Below are positions 50,960 through 61,058 of a stretch of 64,000 nucleotides of DNA, piece by piece. Below the pieces are notes generated by a model that searched no databases, was not told the origin of the DNA, and saw only the letters and a list, made by a program, of their open reading frames with translations. Location of the stretch: NCBI GenBank assembly GCA_019090315.1, contig JAHRWD010000032.1:1-64000 (forward strand). The letters are read 5' to 3'. The position numbers and the translations under genes were made by a program. Within the stretch, counting starts at the first letter, position 1, and each line of letters starts with the position of its first letter. The stretch is from Pseudomonadales bacterium (lineage in GTDB: Bacteria; Pseudomonadota; Gammaproteobacteria; Pseudomonadales; JAHRWD01).

Positions 50960-52126
50960 CTATATCCCTCGATTCCGAAGTTGCACGGTGGTCGATACGG
51001 TTTTACGTAAATATCGATCAGGTCCGCTATTGATCAGGGCTTCGGCCATCAGCAAACTGTCGCTGGAATCTACTTCCTCAATTTCACCAATACTACGGAG
51101 CAATAAACTGATTCGGACACTGACAACATTGTCTGCATTTGTACCGGTTAATCCCGCAGCGGTCACGTATTTATTGGGCACCGAATCACTACTGGTATCA
51201 ACGCCATAGAGAACCTGCATCGACTCAACTCCCTCGACCAGCGGCTCGGCATTTGACGGCACGCCTGTGCTATAGTCCTTACGATACAGGGTGGGTGCAT
51301 TATCCTGCCCGGCTCCGACATAGTAGACATTCACGGATATCGCCGAGATTGTGGCATCTTCTCCACCCTGAAGGACTTCGTATTGATGCCCAAAACCACT
51401 GGCTGAATTTGCCGGGCTTATTGGGGGTGCTAGTAACGCGCAGCCGTTGCGCTGGACCAGGCCGGGTGTCGTAGAACAGTTCTGAAACAGATCGGCGCCT
51501 ACACAATCAGAGATCACCACAATCCATCCCTCATCACTACTACCATCATCAGAATCAAGGTAGCCATCGATGGAAAAACTAGTAGTTGTAGTAGGGAAGG
51601 TGAACGCTGTGGCATTGGTAAGATCCAGAGCCGGCTCGGTACTTTTTACCACCAGTACGTCACTTGCCTTGAATATTTTATTGTCCAGGGTTCCATGCAG
51701 GTCAGAATTACTCGCGGCTCCATTGTGCCAATCGGTCGGCACGGATGATTCAATCGTGGAAATTGTGTTGCTATCGCCGGGGGCGGTTGTCGAGCCAGCG
51801 GCTATGTACTCCCAGCCACCTACCGCCTGACCCAAATTGAACAGGGTATCGGTATAGCTCGCGGCGGTAGTATCAAGCAGATTATTGATTCCGGCGTTAG
51901 CGGCACAGCCAGAAACGCCTGCCATTTGCAGATCTTCACGAATCACAGACAACGCATAACGACCGTTTTCCTGTACTCGGGCTAGCTCACTTTGAAATTG
52001 GTAGTGCTGCTTATTACTTGCCATCAACTGAATGATGCCGGTGATCAGCATCACACCCACCGCGGTAGAGACAAGCAGCTCTACCAGCGTCATACCGCGT
52101 TGTTTCTGGCTGCCTGGCCAGCTCAT
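50960..52126 (-). CDS. pilW: PilW-like minor pilin
   Basis: QRGMTLVELLVSTAVGVMLITGIIQLMASNKQHYQFQSELARVQENGRYAL. Confidence 0.9.
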   Translation of the reverse strand: MSWPGSQKQRGMTLVELLVSTAVGVMLITGIIQLMASNKQHYQFQSELARVQENGRYALSVIREDLQMAGVSGCAANAGINNLLDTTAASYTDTLFNLGQAVGGWEYIAAGSTTAPGDSNTISTIESSVPTDWHNGAASNSDLHGTLDNKIFKASDVLVVKSTEPALDLTNATAFTFPTTTTSFSIDGYLDSDDGSSDEGWIVVISDCVGADLFQNCSTTPGLVQRNGCALLAPPISPANSASGFGHQYEVLQGGEDATISAISVNVYYVGAGQDNAPTLYRKDYSTGVPSNAEPLVEGVESMQVLYGVDTSSDSVPNKYVTAAGLTGTNADNVVSVRISLLLRSIGEIEEVDSSDSLLMAEALINSGPDRYLRKTVSTTVQLRNRGI

Positions 52127-52617
52127 ATTTCAGATCTCAATTGCAGCTGTGCTGTACTTTTCTTTCGAAGTTTTGGATCAGTTTCGTCGGGGATCATCTC
52201 ATCCCAACGTACAGTGACCACATAAATTGCACCTACAGGAAGGCTTTCTCGCGCAATTTCCGCTTCCCCTCCCGGTAACTGGGCGGCGATATCGGACTTC
52301 CATTGGTTAAGATCGTGACTTGCTAGCTCAGGGGGGGTGCAGGTGGCGGCGCAAGTTGAATAGCTACTTGCAGAATCGCCAAAATCGGAAAGATATCGAT
52401 TAGTGGTCAGTGCCTGATCACGATTTGTACGAATTCGCTCAAGAATATCGTAACTCAGCAGCGATGCTTCTGAACGCATCAACGAACCATGATTATTGAT
52501 CACGCTTGCGGATTGCAAACCAGCCAGGCCCAAAAGCCCAACCGCTAAAATCACCAGTGAAACCAGTATTTCAAGAAGCGTAAATCCCTGCTGTCTATCG
52601 GCGTTGTACGTCCTCAT
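52123..52617 (-). CDS. pilV: PilV-like minor pilin
   Basis: QQGFTLLEILVSLVILAVGLLGLAGLQ; overlaps pilW by 4 bp. Confidence 0.9.
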   Translation of the reverse strand: MRTYNADRQQGFTLLEILVSLVILAVGLLGLAGLQSASVINNHGSLMRSEASLLSYDILERIRTNRDQALTTNRYLSDFGDSASSYSTCAATCTPPELASHDLNQWKSDIAAQLPGGEAEIARESLPVGAIYVVTVRWDEMIPDETDPKLRKKSTAQLQLRSEI

Positions 52618-52890
52618 GATCTCGCGATCACGCCCTCCATTTTTTATCCGTAATCGATCAGCTCAGATACTACAGCTGTGCCAACAAGTACCATATGGCC
52701 AGGCTGCCTGAAACCGATAAACGGCGGTATTTATCCGATAACTGGTCAGTACATCTGCCGAATAAAAAACACACTGCTAGCCAGTTGTTACCAACCTGGT
52801 ACTCTGACAAGCATCTATTGATGGAGTACTAACATCCAGCACAGATAATTTGGTATTCTGACTGTTCAAGCCTGATGACAACCCACACAC

Positions 52891-53487
52891 ATGACCATGA
52901 ATTGCGATATGCCATCCAGCACTCAAAATCAGGGATTTACGCTCATTGAGCTAATGGTTACGGTGGCCGTGGCCATCATATTGCTGACTGTCGGAGTTCC
53001 GTCCCTGCTATACATGATCAGCAGCAGCGCTATTACAGGCAATGTTGATGCATTAAATGGCGATCTAGCACTCGCCCGATCCGAAGCGATTGTCGAAAAA
53101 ACCACCGCGACTGTCTGCAAAAGTGCCGATCTGCTTGATTGTGATAGTGCCGTAAGCTGGAGTGACGGCTGGATTGTATTTACCGACGTAGACGGAGACC
53201 AGGCGGTTGATGGGGAGGACACCATTATCCGGGTGCATGAAGCGCTTTCAGCACAGGTGACCCTGAAATACGACGATGCCAGCGTTGCAGACGCGTACTT
53301 GCAATACAGCTACAAAGGAGACCTGGAAAGCAGTGCTGGCACCTTCACCTTTTGCCCGTCGGACAACGATGTTTCATTGGCCCGGGCGATAATTGTCGCC
53401 ACCACCGGTCGTGTTCGTCGTTCTACAGACTCCGATGCAGACGGAGTCCACGAAGATGGAGGTGGCGGCGCTCTGACCTGTCCATAG
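52891..53487 (+). CDS. GspH/FimT family pseudopilin
   Basis: NQGFTLIELMVTVAVAIILLTVGVPSLLYMIS...LNGDLALARSEAI; GspH/FimT-like C-terminus. Divergent from pilV. Confidence 0.88.
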   Translation: MTMNCDMPSSTQNQGFTLIELMVTVAVAIILLTVGVPSLLYMISSSAITGNVDALNGDLALARSEAIVEKTTATVCKSADLLDCDSAVSWSDGWIVFTDVDGDQAVDGEDTIIRVHEALSAQVTLKYDDASVADAYLQYSYKGDLESSAGTFTFCPSDNDVSLARAIIVATTGRVRRSTDSDADGVHEDGGGGALTCP

Positions 53488-53500
53488 CAATCACCCGGAT

Positions 53501-54886
53501 TCAAATAGTCTTCGAAAAACGCTGTTTGGAAACATGCTGTTTTAAGTAGACATCAAAAACCATACAAATATTGCGAATCAGCAGCTTGCCTCTGGGGCTG
53601 ACCAAAATTTCCTTTTCGTCCAATGTCAGCAGCCCATCCGTTGCCATACCTTCTAAAACTGGTCGCTCATCGGAAAAATACTCCCAAAAATCGATCCCAT
53701 ATTCCTGCTCGATTTCAGCCAGGCATAGCTGAAAATGACAGATCAGGCCGGTAATCACAGCGCGGCGCAACTGATCATCATCACTCAATGCGTATCCGCG
53801 ATAGACCGGCAGCTGCCCCGCATCAATTTTCTCAAAATACTCATCTTCAGTTTTTACATTCTGGCTAAAGCTATCCCCCAGCATGCTGATAGCACTGATG
53901 CCCAGCGCCATCATGTCGCAATGGGAATGGGTCGAATAACCTTGGAAATTCCGATAAAGACCACCTTCGCGCTGAGCAACCGCTAGCTCATCATCATATT
54001 TGGCAAAGTGATCCATGCCGATATAGACATAACCGGATGAGGTCAATTTTTCGATCGACAGCTTCATGATCTCCAGCTTTTCCTGTGCCGACGGCAGGTC
54101 TTCAACATTGATTCTCCGCTGCGGTTTAAACAGCTCCGGCATATGCGCGTAGTTGTACATCGACAGCCTGTCCGGCGAAAATTCAATGACTCGATCAAGA
54201 GTCATCTCAAAGCTTTTTGGGGTTTGATGGGGCAAACCATAAATCAGATCGATACTGATTGAACGGAAGTTTTCCCGCCGGGCACCATCGATAGCGCGAG
54301 CGGTAATCTCATCGGACTGAAGTCGATTAACCGCAGCCTGTACCTTCGGGTTTACATCCTGCACCCCCAGGCTCAGCCGATTAAAACCGATCTCCCGCAG
54401 GGTTTTCAGGGTCTCATCGGTCACTTCACGGGGATCAAGCTCAATCGAGTATTCGCCGCTATCGTCGTCGATCATGTTGAAATTTTTGCGCAGCTTGCCC
54501 ATTAGTTCGCGTAACTGAGCATCACTCTGGAAGGTTGGCGTGCCGCCACCCCAGTGCAGCTGTTCAACCAGTGGGCGCGAAGGCAGTAGCGCCGATTGCA
54601 TCTCGATCTCTTTATACAATCGATCAAGATAGGGTGCTGCTCGCTCCCGTCGTTTAGTAACAATTTTGTTGCAACCACAGAAGTAACAAACGGTATTACA
54701 AAACGGCAAATGCACATACAGCGAGATGCGGGAGCTAGCCTGATCTACCTTTTTGGCATACTTTTCATGCGCCGACTGATCAAAGGATTCGTTAAATTGA
54801 ACCGCCGTAGGGTAGGAGGTGTAGCGCGGGCCATTCGCGTCGTATCGTTGAATTAACTCAGGGTCAAACGTAACTTCATGGGACAT
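53501..54886 (-). CDS. hemN: Oxygen-independent coproporphyrinogen III oxidase
   Basis: RYTSYPTAVQFNE; SLYVHLPFCNTVCYFCGCNKIVTKR (radical SAM CxxxCxxC); HWGGGTPTF. Confidence 0.97.
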   Translation of the reverse strand: MSHEVTFDPELIQRYDANGPRYTSYPTAVQFNESFDQSAHEKYAKKVDQASSRISLYVHLPFCNTVCYFCGCNKIVTKRRERAAPYLDRLYKEIEMQSALLPSRPLVEQLHWGGGTPTFQSDAQLRELMGKLRKNFNMIDDDSGEYSIELDPREVTDETLKTLREIGFNRLSLGVQDVNPKVQAAVNRLQSDEITARAIDGARRENFRSISIDLIYGLPHQTPKSFEMTLDRVIEFSPDRLSMYNYAHMPELFKPQRRINVEDLPSAQEKLEIMKLSIEKLTSSGYVYIGMDHFAKYDDELAVAQREGGLYRNFQGYSTHSHCDMMALGISAISMLGDSFSQNVKTEDEYFEKIDAGQLPVYRGYALSDDDQLRRAVITGLICHFQLCLAEIEQEYGIDFWEYFSDERPVLEGMATDGLLTLDEKEILVSPRGKLLIRNICMVFDVYLKQHVSKQRFSKTI

Positions 54887-55062
54887 GGGTGTACTCTAAA
54901 TTGCATCACAAACGGTAACTGGAAGGAGTCGAGGAAAGAAGCCAAAGAAAACTCCGCCTCAAGCATCGGCACCCAACGGGGAGCCGATAATACCCGCTTG
55001 TCAGTGAATATTGGAACTTGTTAAAGTGGCGGGATTCTATAATAGACAACGCAACTGGATAT

Positions 55063-56124
55063 ATGACCATGGTCAAAGAATTTACGAAAACCGTCGGCAT
55101 CATTGCCAACCCGATGTCAGGCCGGGACGGTAGACGACTTGCCGCCCGTGCCAGCTCGGTACCGCACGAAAGCAAACGACTGCAAATTACCCGTGCCGTG
55201 GTCGGTGCTATTGCTGCGGGGGCAGACCATATTGTGGTGGTGAATGAACCACGCCGTATCTCCACCGGCGCCGTTGAAAACCTCACACTGGATGCACACT
55301 TCACCTATCTGGATGTCAAAATCACCCACAATGCCGCCGAAACCGTTGATGCGGTTGAGCAGATGAAAGCGCTCGATTGCAAAGCATTAATCGTACTGGG
55401 TGGTGACGGAACCAACCGAATTGTCGCGAAAGCATGGCCGGATGCGCCGATCGTGCCGATATCTACTGGAACTAATAATGTATTCCCGCTGATGGTTGAA
55501 GCCACATTAGGCGGTATGGCTGCCGGATTAGTCGCCTCCGGAAAACTTCCGTTAGAAGATGCAGGCCGACCAGCCAAGGTTGTACGAGTGAAAGTTGAAG
55601 GTCAGCCCGATGATGTTGCGTTGATCGATGCGGTATTCCTGATCAACGATATCATCGGCAACGCCATGCCCTATGAATCCGACTCGATCCGGCACATTAT
55701 TTTAGCCCGCGCCGAGCCCGCATCCGTTGGCATATCCCCGGTCGGCGGCCTATTGTGCCCATCCCATGCGGAAGATGAATTTGGCGTAGAAGTACAGTGT
55801 TGCGATCATGGCGAAGGCGGAACACATCTGCTTGCCCCTATATCCCCCGGCCTGTTTCGAAGCCTGCATATTAAAAGCGCAGAAAAGATTGATCTAGGCA
55901 AAGCAGTAGAAATTACTGGCCCGGGCATTCTGGCGTTTGACGGTGACCGTGAACGCCTGCTGGAAGCCGGGCAAAAAGCCTATGTAAGCGTTGAGCGTAA
56001 CGGCCCTATTGTTATTGATGTGCATAAGAGCCTGCGGCTGGCTGCGGAACGGGGCCTGTTTACCGGCCATAACCATTGGCTTGACAACTACGATGGTGCA
56101 CTTGCGGGAGTGGGCTGCTGCTAA
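55063..56124 (+). CDS. ATP-NAD kinase/AcoX-like protein
   Basis: VGIIANPMSGRDGRRLAARAS; LIVLGGDGTNRIVAKAW (GGDGT); PISTGTNNVFP. Confidence 0.85.
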   Translation: MTMVKEFTKTVGIIANPMSGRDGRRLAARASSVPHESKRLQITRAVVGAIAAGADHIVVVNEPRRISTGAVENLTLDAHFTYLDVKITHNAAETVDAVEQMKALDCKALIVLGGDGTNRIVAKAWPDAPIVPISTGTNNVFPLMVEATLGGMAAGLVASGKLPLEDAGRPAKVVRVKVEGQPDDVALIDAVFLINDIIGNAMPYESDSIRHIILARAEPASVGISPVGGLLCPSHAEDEFGVEVQCCDHGEGGTHLLAPISPGLFRSLHIKSAEKIDLGKAVEITGPGILAFDGDRERLLEAGQKAYVSVERNGPIVIDVHKSLRLAAERGLFTGHNHWLDNYDGALAGVGCC

Positions 56125-56138
56125 ACCCCAGCGATGGC

Positions 56139-56627
56139 GTGAATACCCCAACCATCATAGATGTAGAAGCCTCTGGCCTTGGTGTCGGGAGCTATCCCAT
56201 CGAAGTTGGTTTTGTCCTACCCGATGGATCGCCAAACTGCTTTTTGATCGCCCCCCTCGAAGAGTGGGTTCACTGGGACCCGGGCGCTGAAAAAATCCAT
56301 GGAATCCAACGGCAAACGATAGTGAGCCACGGCAGACCCATCCAGGAAATAGCGCAACTACTTAATGAGCAGCTTACGGATACCATCGTTTACACCGACG
56401 CATGGGGCAATGACAGCAGCTGGCTTGGGCTGATTTTTCATAGTGCCGGCATTGCCCAGCAGTTTCGACTCGAATCAATTCGTGCCATCCTCAATCAACA
56501 ACAAATTGAGAGATGGCATGAAACAAGAAATGAAGTCCAATTAGAGCTAGGGCTTGAACGCCATCGAGCCAGCGCCGATGCGCGGATTTTACAGCAGACC
56601 TTCCTGAGGACGCTGGAAAACCGCTAG
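56139..56627 (+). CDS. DnaQ-like 3'-5' exonuclease domain protein
   Basis: TIIDVEASGLGVGSYPIEVGFVLPDG (DEDD exonuclease I-like) and HRASADARIL (HxxxxD). Confidence 0.75.
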   Translation: MNTPTIIDVEASGLGVGSYPIEVGFVLPDGSPNCFLIAPLEEWVHWDPGAEKIHGIQRQTIVSHGRPIQEIAQLLNEQLTDTIVYTDAWGNDSSWLGLIFHSAGIAQQFRLESIRAILNQQQIERWHETRNEVQLELGLERHRASADARILQQTFLRTLENR

Positions 56628-56776
56628 GCGTACCGAATCAGCCACCGTTTTGAACTCTTTAGCGATCAGCAGCAACCGTTCAATCATGTCAGCTGAAACC
56701 AGCAGGATGGCAACTAACCCGATTAACCGTTAGAGTAGCCTGTTGCATAAAACATTCAAACACCTCGGAAATTTTA

Positions 56777-57985
56777 ATGAGCAGTGAAACAGAGCAAGTT
56801 GTTGTTGAACAAGAATCCGCTGAAGTAAAAGTACGATTCACAGAATTCACTCTCCCGGCCGCCCTGCAAAGCGCAATCCAGAAAACCGGCTTTGAGTACT
56901 GCACACCGATCCAGGCCGCTTCACTACCCCACACGCTAGATGGCCATGACCTGCTCGGTAAAGCCCAAACCGGCACCGGAAAAACAGCCGCCTTTCTGGT
57001 TACCATCATTGCCGGACTGCTCGATAATCCAATCGAAGAGCATTATGCCGGTGAAACACGCTCCCTGATTCTGGCACCCACCCGCGAACTGGCCATGCAG
57101 ATTGCCAAGGATGCGGAACAGCTTTCCAGAGGCACCGGCTTAACCGTGTTAACTCTGGTTGGCGGCGTGGATTATGAGAAACAGCAATCGATGCTTGAGC
57201 GAGCATCCATCGATATTCTGGTCGCAACACCGGGCCGACTTCAGGATTTTCTTGGCAAACGTAAAGTTTATCTGGATCAGCTAGAAGTACTGGTGATCGA
57301 TGAAGCGGATCGTATGCTCGATATGGGTTTCATCCCCCAGGTACGACGAATCCTTCAGGCATCCACCAAAAAAGGCTATCGCCAAACCCTGCTATTCAGC
57401 GCTACATTTAGCCAAGATGTAATGCAACTGGTGGAACAGTGGACCAGTGACCCGGTAAAAATCGAAATCGAGCCCGATTCCATCGCCGCAGATAACATCG
57501 ACCAACGGGTTTATCTGGTCACCAAACATGACAAATTCCCACTGCTGTGCAACCTGATCAAGAAGAATGAAGGCGAACGTATCATTGTATTCGCCAACCG
57601 TAGAGATACGGTTCGCACCCTGGAAGCAAAACTCAAGAAAAAGGGACTCTCCTGCGGCATGCTCAGCGGCGAAGTTCAGCAGAGCAAACGGGTAAAGGTT
57701 TTAGAGGCATTCCGCAGCGGTAATATCCAGGTATTGGTAGCCACCGATGTTGCAGGCCGCGGCATTCATATCGACGACATCTCCTATGTCGTTAACTACA
57801 CACTACCGGAAGATCCGGAAGACTATATCCACCGAATCGGCCGAACTGGCCGAGCCGGAAGCAACGGCTCCTCGATCAGCTTTGCCTGTGAAGATGATTC
57901 ATTCCTGTTGCCAGAAATCGAGCAACTGCTGGGAGATAAACTGGAGTGTGAACATCCGCCGGCTGAGTTGTTGAGCAATTCCTAA
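56777..57985 (+). CDS. DEAD-box ATP-dependent RNA helicase (RhlB-like)
   Basis: Q-motif; [52 protein letters not shown]. Confidence 0.95.
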   Translation: MSSETEQVVVEQESAEVKVRFTEFTLPAALQSAIQKTGFEYCTPIQAASLPHTLDGHDLLGKAQTGTGKTAAFLVTIIAGLLDNPIEEHYAGETRSLILAPTRELAMQIAKDAEQLSRGTGLTVLTLVGGVDYEKQQSMLERASIDILVATPGRLQDFLGKRKVYLDQLEVLVIDEADRMLDMGFIPQVRRILQASTKKGYRQTLLFSATFSQDVMQLVEQWTSDPVKIEIEPDSIAADNIDQRVYLVTKHDKFPLLCNLIKKNEGERIIVFANRRDTVRTLEAKLKKKGLSCGMLSGEVQQSKRVKVLEAFRSGNIQVLVATDVAGRGIHIDDISYVVNYTLPEDPEDYIHRIGRTGRAGSNGSSISFACEDDSFLLPEIEQLLGDKLECEHPPAELLSNS

Positions 57986-58091
57986 CTCTACATCTCATTC
58001 AGTATCAATGCTTGCCTAACGGAAAGTTATCATGCAAGTCGGAGCAAGTAAGACGAAGGAAGGACTAGAATAGCTAAAGATAGGGCAAGCA

Positions 58092-58358
58092 ATGAATGAC
58101 GAAATGGTAGCAGGCGCAATGGACGTCACTTTAGGTGGCCTGAACATGGAGGCTACGGGTGTGGTCGATCGCGCTGCAGAGGCGTTACGCGCAAGCTCAG
58201 AAATACCCGAAGATGCAAAAGAAGCGGTTGAGAGCTTCGTTACTGGAAAAATTAATCAACTGCTCAAATGTAGCTCCGATTTGTTAGAATTCCCTATTCC
58301 AGAATGGTTAATCGATATATGGCCTACGGTTGTAGAGATCTTACTAAAGGTGTTCTAA
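58092..58358 (+). CDS. Small hypothetical protein (88 aa)
   Basis: ATG ORF in a gap, no obvious family. Confidence 0.4.
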   Translation: MNDEMVAGAMDVTLGGLNMEATGVVDRAAEALRASSEIPEDAKEAVESFVTGKINQLLKCSSDLLEFPIPEWLIDIWPTVVEILLKVF

Positions 58359-58453
58359 ATAGATATAGATAGCTAATAATCAGGGTCAGAGCACCATTTC
58401 CGCTGCTTCGAACACGTCTCACCTACTGCCCATCATCCTATGAACTGTCTCGA

Positions 58454-58726
58454 TTACAGCCGCCGACTCTGCTTAACGTCATCGGAAAGCCAAACCTTTA
58501 TCAGGGATTGATAAGGCATATCTCGTTTGTTTGCTTCTATTTTTATACTATTTAATAAACTCTCTGGCAACCTCAGCGAAATCGTTTTGGTTGAGGGCTT
58601 TAAGTTTGCCAAAGAAACGGGTTTTGCATCTGCCCAATCTAGATATTCAGAGGAATCATGCATTTCCCAGTAAGCACGCTCTTCGGTTTCATTTTTAAAT
58701 TCAGGTATTTTCTTTGTTTTGCTCAT
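58454..58726 (-). CDS. BrnA-like (CopG/RHH) antitoxin
   Basis: MSKTKKIPEFKNETEERAYWEMHDSSEYLDW...TKTISLRLPESLLNSIKIEANKRDMPYQSLIKVWL; overlaps the upstream BrnT-like gene. Confidence 0.82.
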   Translation of the reverse strand: MSKTKKIPEFKNETEERAYWEMHDSSEYLDWADAKPVSLANLKPSTKTISLRLPESLLNSIKIEANKRDMPYQSLIKVWLSDDVKQSRRL

Positions 58727-59012
58727 AAGCCAACCTCTCTTTACGGTGCATATCACGGGCTGAAATCACACGAATTAAGGTGTTCTCAAAACGCAGGGTA
58801 AGAGTTATGTGCAGTAAGCGAGCATCGTCAGTTGTACCCAGTGCATGATATCGAGGCTCAATCTGACTATGCTTGTGATCAGCCAGTATCAACAACGGCT
58901 GATTAAAAAACAGCTGCTCAGCTTCAGCCTGACTAACCCCATGTTTATCCGCGCTTTTGCGCTCGTTCCCCGCATCCCATTCAAACCCGCTTACCTGCGC
59001 CCAATCAATCAT
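58701..59012 (-). CDS. BrnT-like ribonuclease toxin
   Basis: FEWDAGNERKSADKHGVSQAEAEQLFFNQPLLILAD...EPRYHALGTTDDARLLHITLTLR..IRVISARDMHRKERLAYE. Confidence 0.87.
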   Translation of the reverse strand: MIDWAQVSGFEWDAGNERKSADKHGVSQAEAEQLFFNQPLLILADHKHSQIEPRYHALGTTDDARLLHITLTLRFENTLIRVISARDMHRKERLAYEQNKENT

Positions 59013-59040
59013 ATTTGTATATTATCATCATATACAAATA
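59012..59040 (-). promoter_or_regulatory. Inverted repeat, candidate BrnTA autoregulatory operator
   Basis: TATTTGTATAT (59012-59022), 7-nt spacer, ATATACAAATA (59030-59040): perfect 11-bp arms abutting the toxin start codon. Confidence 0.65.
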
Positions 59041-59055
59041 GCGCAAGTTTCCGCA

Positions 59056-59802
59056 CTACTCGTTACCCACCAATTCCTTTAACTCTTCCATCCAAAACAG
59101 TGTCGCGCCTATTACCGCCGCTGGAATCACCACCAAATTAACGATTGGAATCATGGTGAACAGTAACGTAATTGAACCAAACCCAAACGAGCAAAGCCGC
59201 TTCTTTCCAAGCAAAGCACGAAGTTCCGGTACGCTGATATTGTGGTTGTCGGTGGGGTAGTCACAGTATTGAATGGCTAAAAACCAGGCGCTGAACAGAT
59301 ACCAAGCAGGAATAGCGAACAGGTTGATGCCGGGGATCAAGGTTAGCACCAGCAGTACCAGTGCTCGCGGTAGAAAGTAGAGCAGCTTTGATGCTTCGCG
59401 GCTCAAGCTGTGGGGTACTAGTGCGAGAATTCCGGTTATACCGAGCGAGCTATTAGTTGCAGGCGGCAGGAATTGCGTTTCAGTTTTTTCCGATAACAGG
59501 CCGTTGAAGGGTGATGCTATGAGGTTGGCGACGATGCTGAAGGTGTAAAACACGAAGATCATCATGGTCAGAAACAGCAGCGGCCACATCACCCAGCTGA
59601 GGAAGCTTAGCCAATCTGGAATCCAGCTGAGCCCGTAGGCAACCGCCTGATCAATCCAGCCAAAACCCTGCCAGATCAATAGACTAAACAGCACTACGTT
59701 AAGCGTAAGCGGCACTACTATAAACCGGCGCAAACCCGGCTGACTGAGCATTTTGAAACCCTTAAACAGATAACCTGCGCCTGTTACAAAACCACCAGCC
59801 AT
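59056..59802 (-). CDS. EI24/CysZ-like membrane protein
   Basis: GAGYLFKGFKMLSQPGLRRFIVVPLTLNVVLF...NLIASPFNGLLSEKTE; polytopic, CysZ-like. Confidence 0.85.
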   Translation of the reverse strand: MAGGFVTGAGYLFKGFKMLSQPGLRRFIVVPLTLNVVLFSLLIWQGFGWIDQAVAYGLSWIPDWLSFLSWVMWPLLFLTMMIFVFYTFSIVANLIASPFNGLLSEKTETQFLPPATNSSLGITGILALVPHSLSREASKLLYFLPRALVLLVLTLIPGINLFAIPAWYLFSAWFLAIQYCDYPTDNHNISVPELRALLGKKRLCSFGFGSITLLFTMIPIVNLVVIPAAVIGATLFWMEELKELVGNE

Positions 59803-59854
59803 TCGATCTCCTTTAAACCTGCTATAAAAACACTGCCTATTTCACCAGGCTAGG

Positions 59855-60880
59855 CTATCGAATAAATTCCCAGGAACCCTGTTCATTGGCAAAACGTTTG
59901 AGCTTGCCCTGGTACATCATCATATGTATGTGCGCCACGGCTTCACCGAGGGCCATCAAAATATCGAAATCATTAAGCTCCCGATGGGCAAACATAATTT
60001 CGGTGATCTCCATTGCGGATTTACTCTCTTCGCAATTGTCGACGATTAACTGGCAACGCTGGTCGTGATGCTCTTTGAGTTCATCCAGCCGCGTATGCAG
60101 GTTGTAGTAGGGCATTTCATGGGATGGCAGTATTAGAACCGTGTCTGGCACATCGTAAAATTGCTCCAATGAATCAACGAACTGCTGCAGTGGATTGCCG
60201 TTAGGCTCTTCCATTGAAACGCTGATGGCGGGGGTGATTTTTGGCAGTAGCATATCGCCACCGATAATCACGTCTAACTCTTTGCAGTAGTAACTAGCGT
60301 GCTCTGGCGAGTGTCCGTGGCCGATCAATACAGTCCAGATTCTTCCGTTAATTTTGATTTTGGAGTCACCGGTCACACGTCGGTAGGTGATGGGGAAGTT
60401 ACCGTTCATGTTTTTGAAGTAGTTACCGATGCGTCTCATCCGCTTCATCGCATCAGCGGGAATGCCGAGGCGATCATAGTGTGCGCTCATCAGTTTGGCG
60501 GAGGTCTCGGGATCAGCCAATACGCCCATCCGCGCCTGCTGCCACTCCGCTTGAGGAATCCACAGCTCAATATCCCAGTATTCGGTTAGCCAACCTGCCA
60601 TGCCAATGTGATCTGGATGGCAGTGGGTAGCGATGACCCGAGAAACCGGCTTGCCGCCAAGGTATTTTTCGAAAATTTGTTTCCACAGCATCTCTGTTTC
60701 ATCGTTGCAAACCCCGGTATCCACTATCACCCAGGAATCATCATCTTCCAGTAACCACAGGTTAATAAACTTGAGACTAAAGGGCAGCGGCATTCTGAGC
60801 CAATACACACCGTCGGCAACTTGTTTAATTTCGCCGCCTTCCGGGGCTGTCGAAAAAGGAAATTTGAGGTTTGCAGTCAT
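59855..60880 (-). CDS. Metallo-beta-lactamase fold hydrolase
   Basis: VIATHCHPDHIGMAGWLTEYW; IGHGHSPEHASYYCKELDVIIGGDMLL. Start placed at internal MTANLKF. Confidence 0.88.
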   Translation of the reverse strand: MTANLKFPFSTAPEGGEIKQVADGVYWLRMPLPFSLKFINLWLLEDDDSWVIVDTGVCNDETEMLWKQIFEKYLGGKPVSRVIATHCHPDHIGMAGWLTEYWDIELWIPQAEWQQARMGVLADPETSAKLMSAHYDRLGIPADAMKRMRRIGNYFKNMNGNFPITYRRVTGDSKIKINGRIWTVLIGHGHSPEHASYYCKELDVIIGGDMLLPKITPAISVSMEEPNGNPLQQFVDSLEQFYDVPDTVLILPSHEMPYYNLHTRLDELKEHHDQRCQLIVDNCEESKSAMEITEIMFAHRELNDFDILMALGEAVAHIHMMMYQGKLKRFANEQGSWEFIR

Positions 60881-61058
60881 GTTTATTTTTCTTATTGGAT
60901 GAATGATCCGGCTAGTATAACAGCCAGCGAAATTAGTGGTGCAGCTGCACGGATGGTATAAATGGTTAAAATCCACTAAAATCCCGTCGCTAGCTCGTCA
61001 GGGCCGATACGCCAGGCCATTCATCCGACTCAATCGACAGGCATTAAAGTAACCGCCC

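Noticed and set aside
54887-55062. FNR/Anr box (TTGAT-N4-ATCAA) upstream of hemN
   Set aside because: Looked for in the leader and not found.
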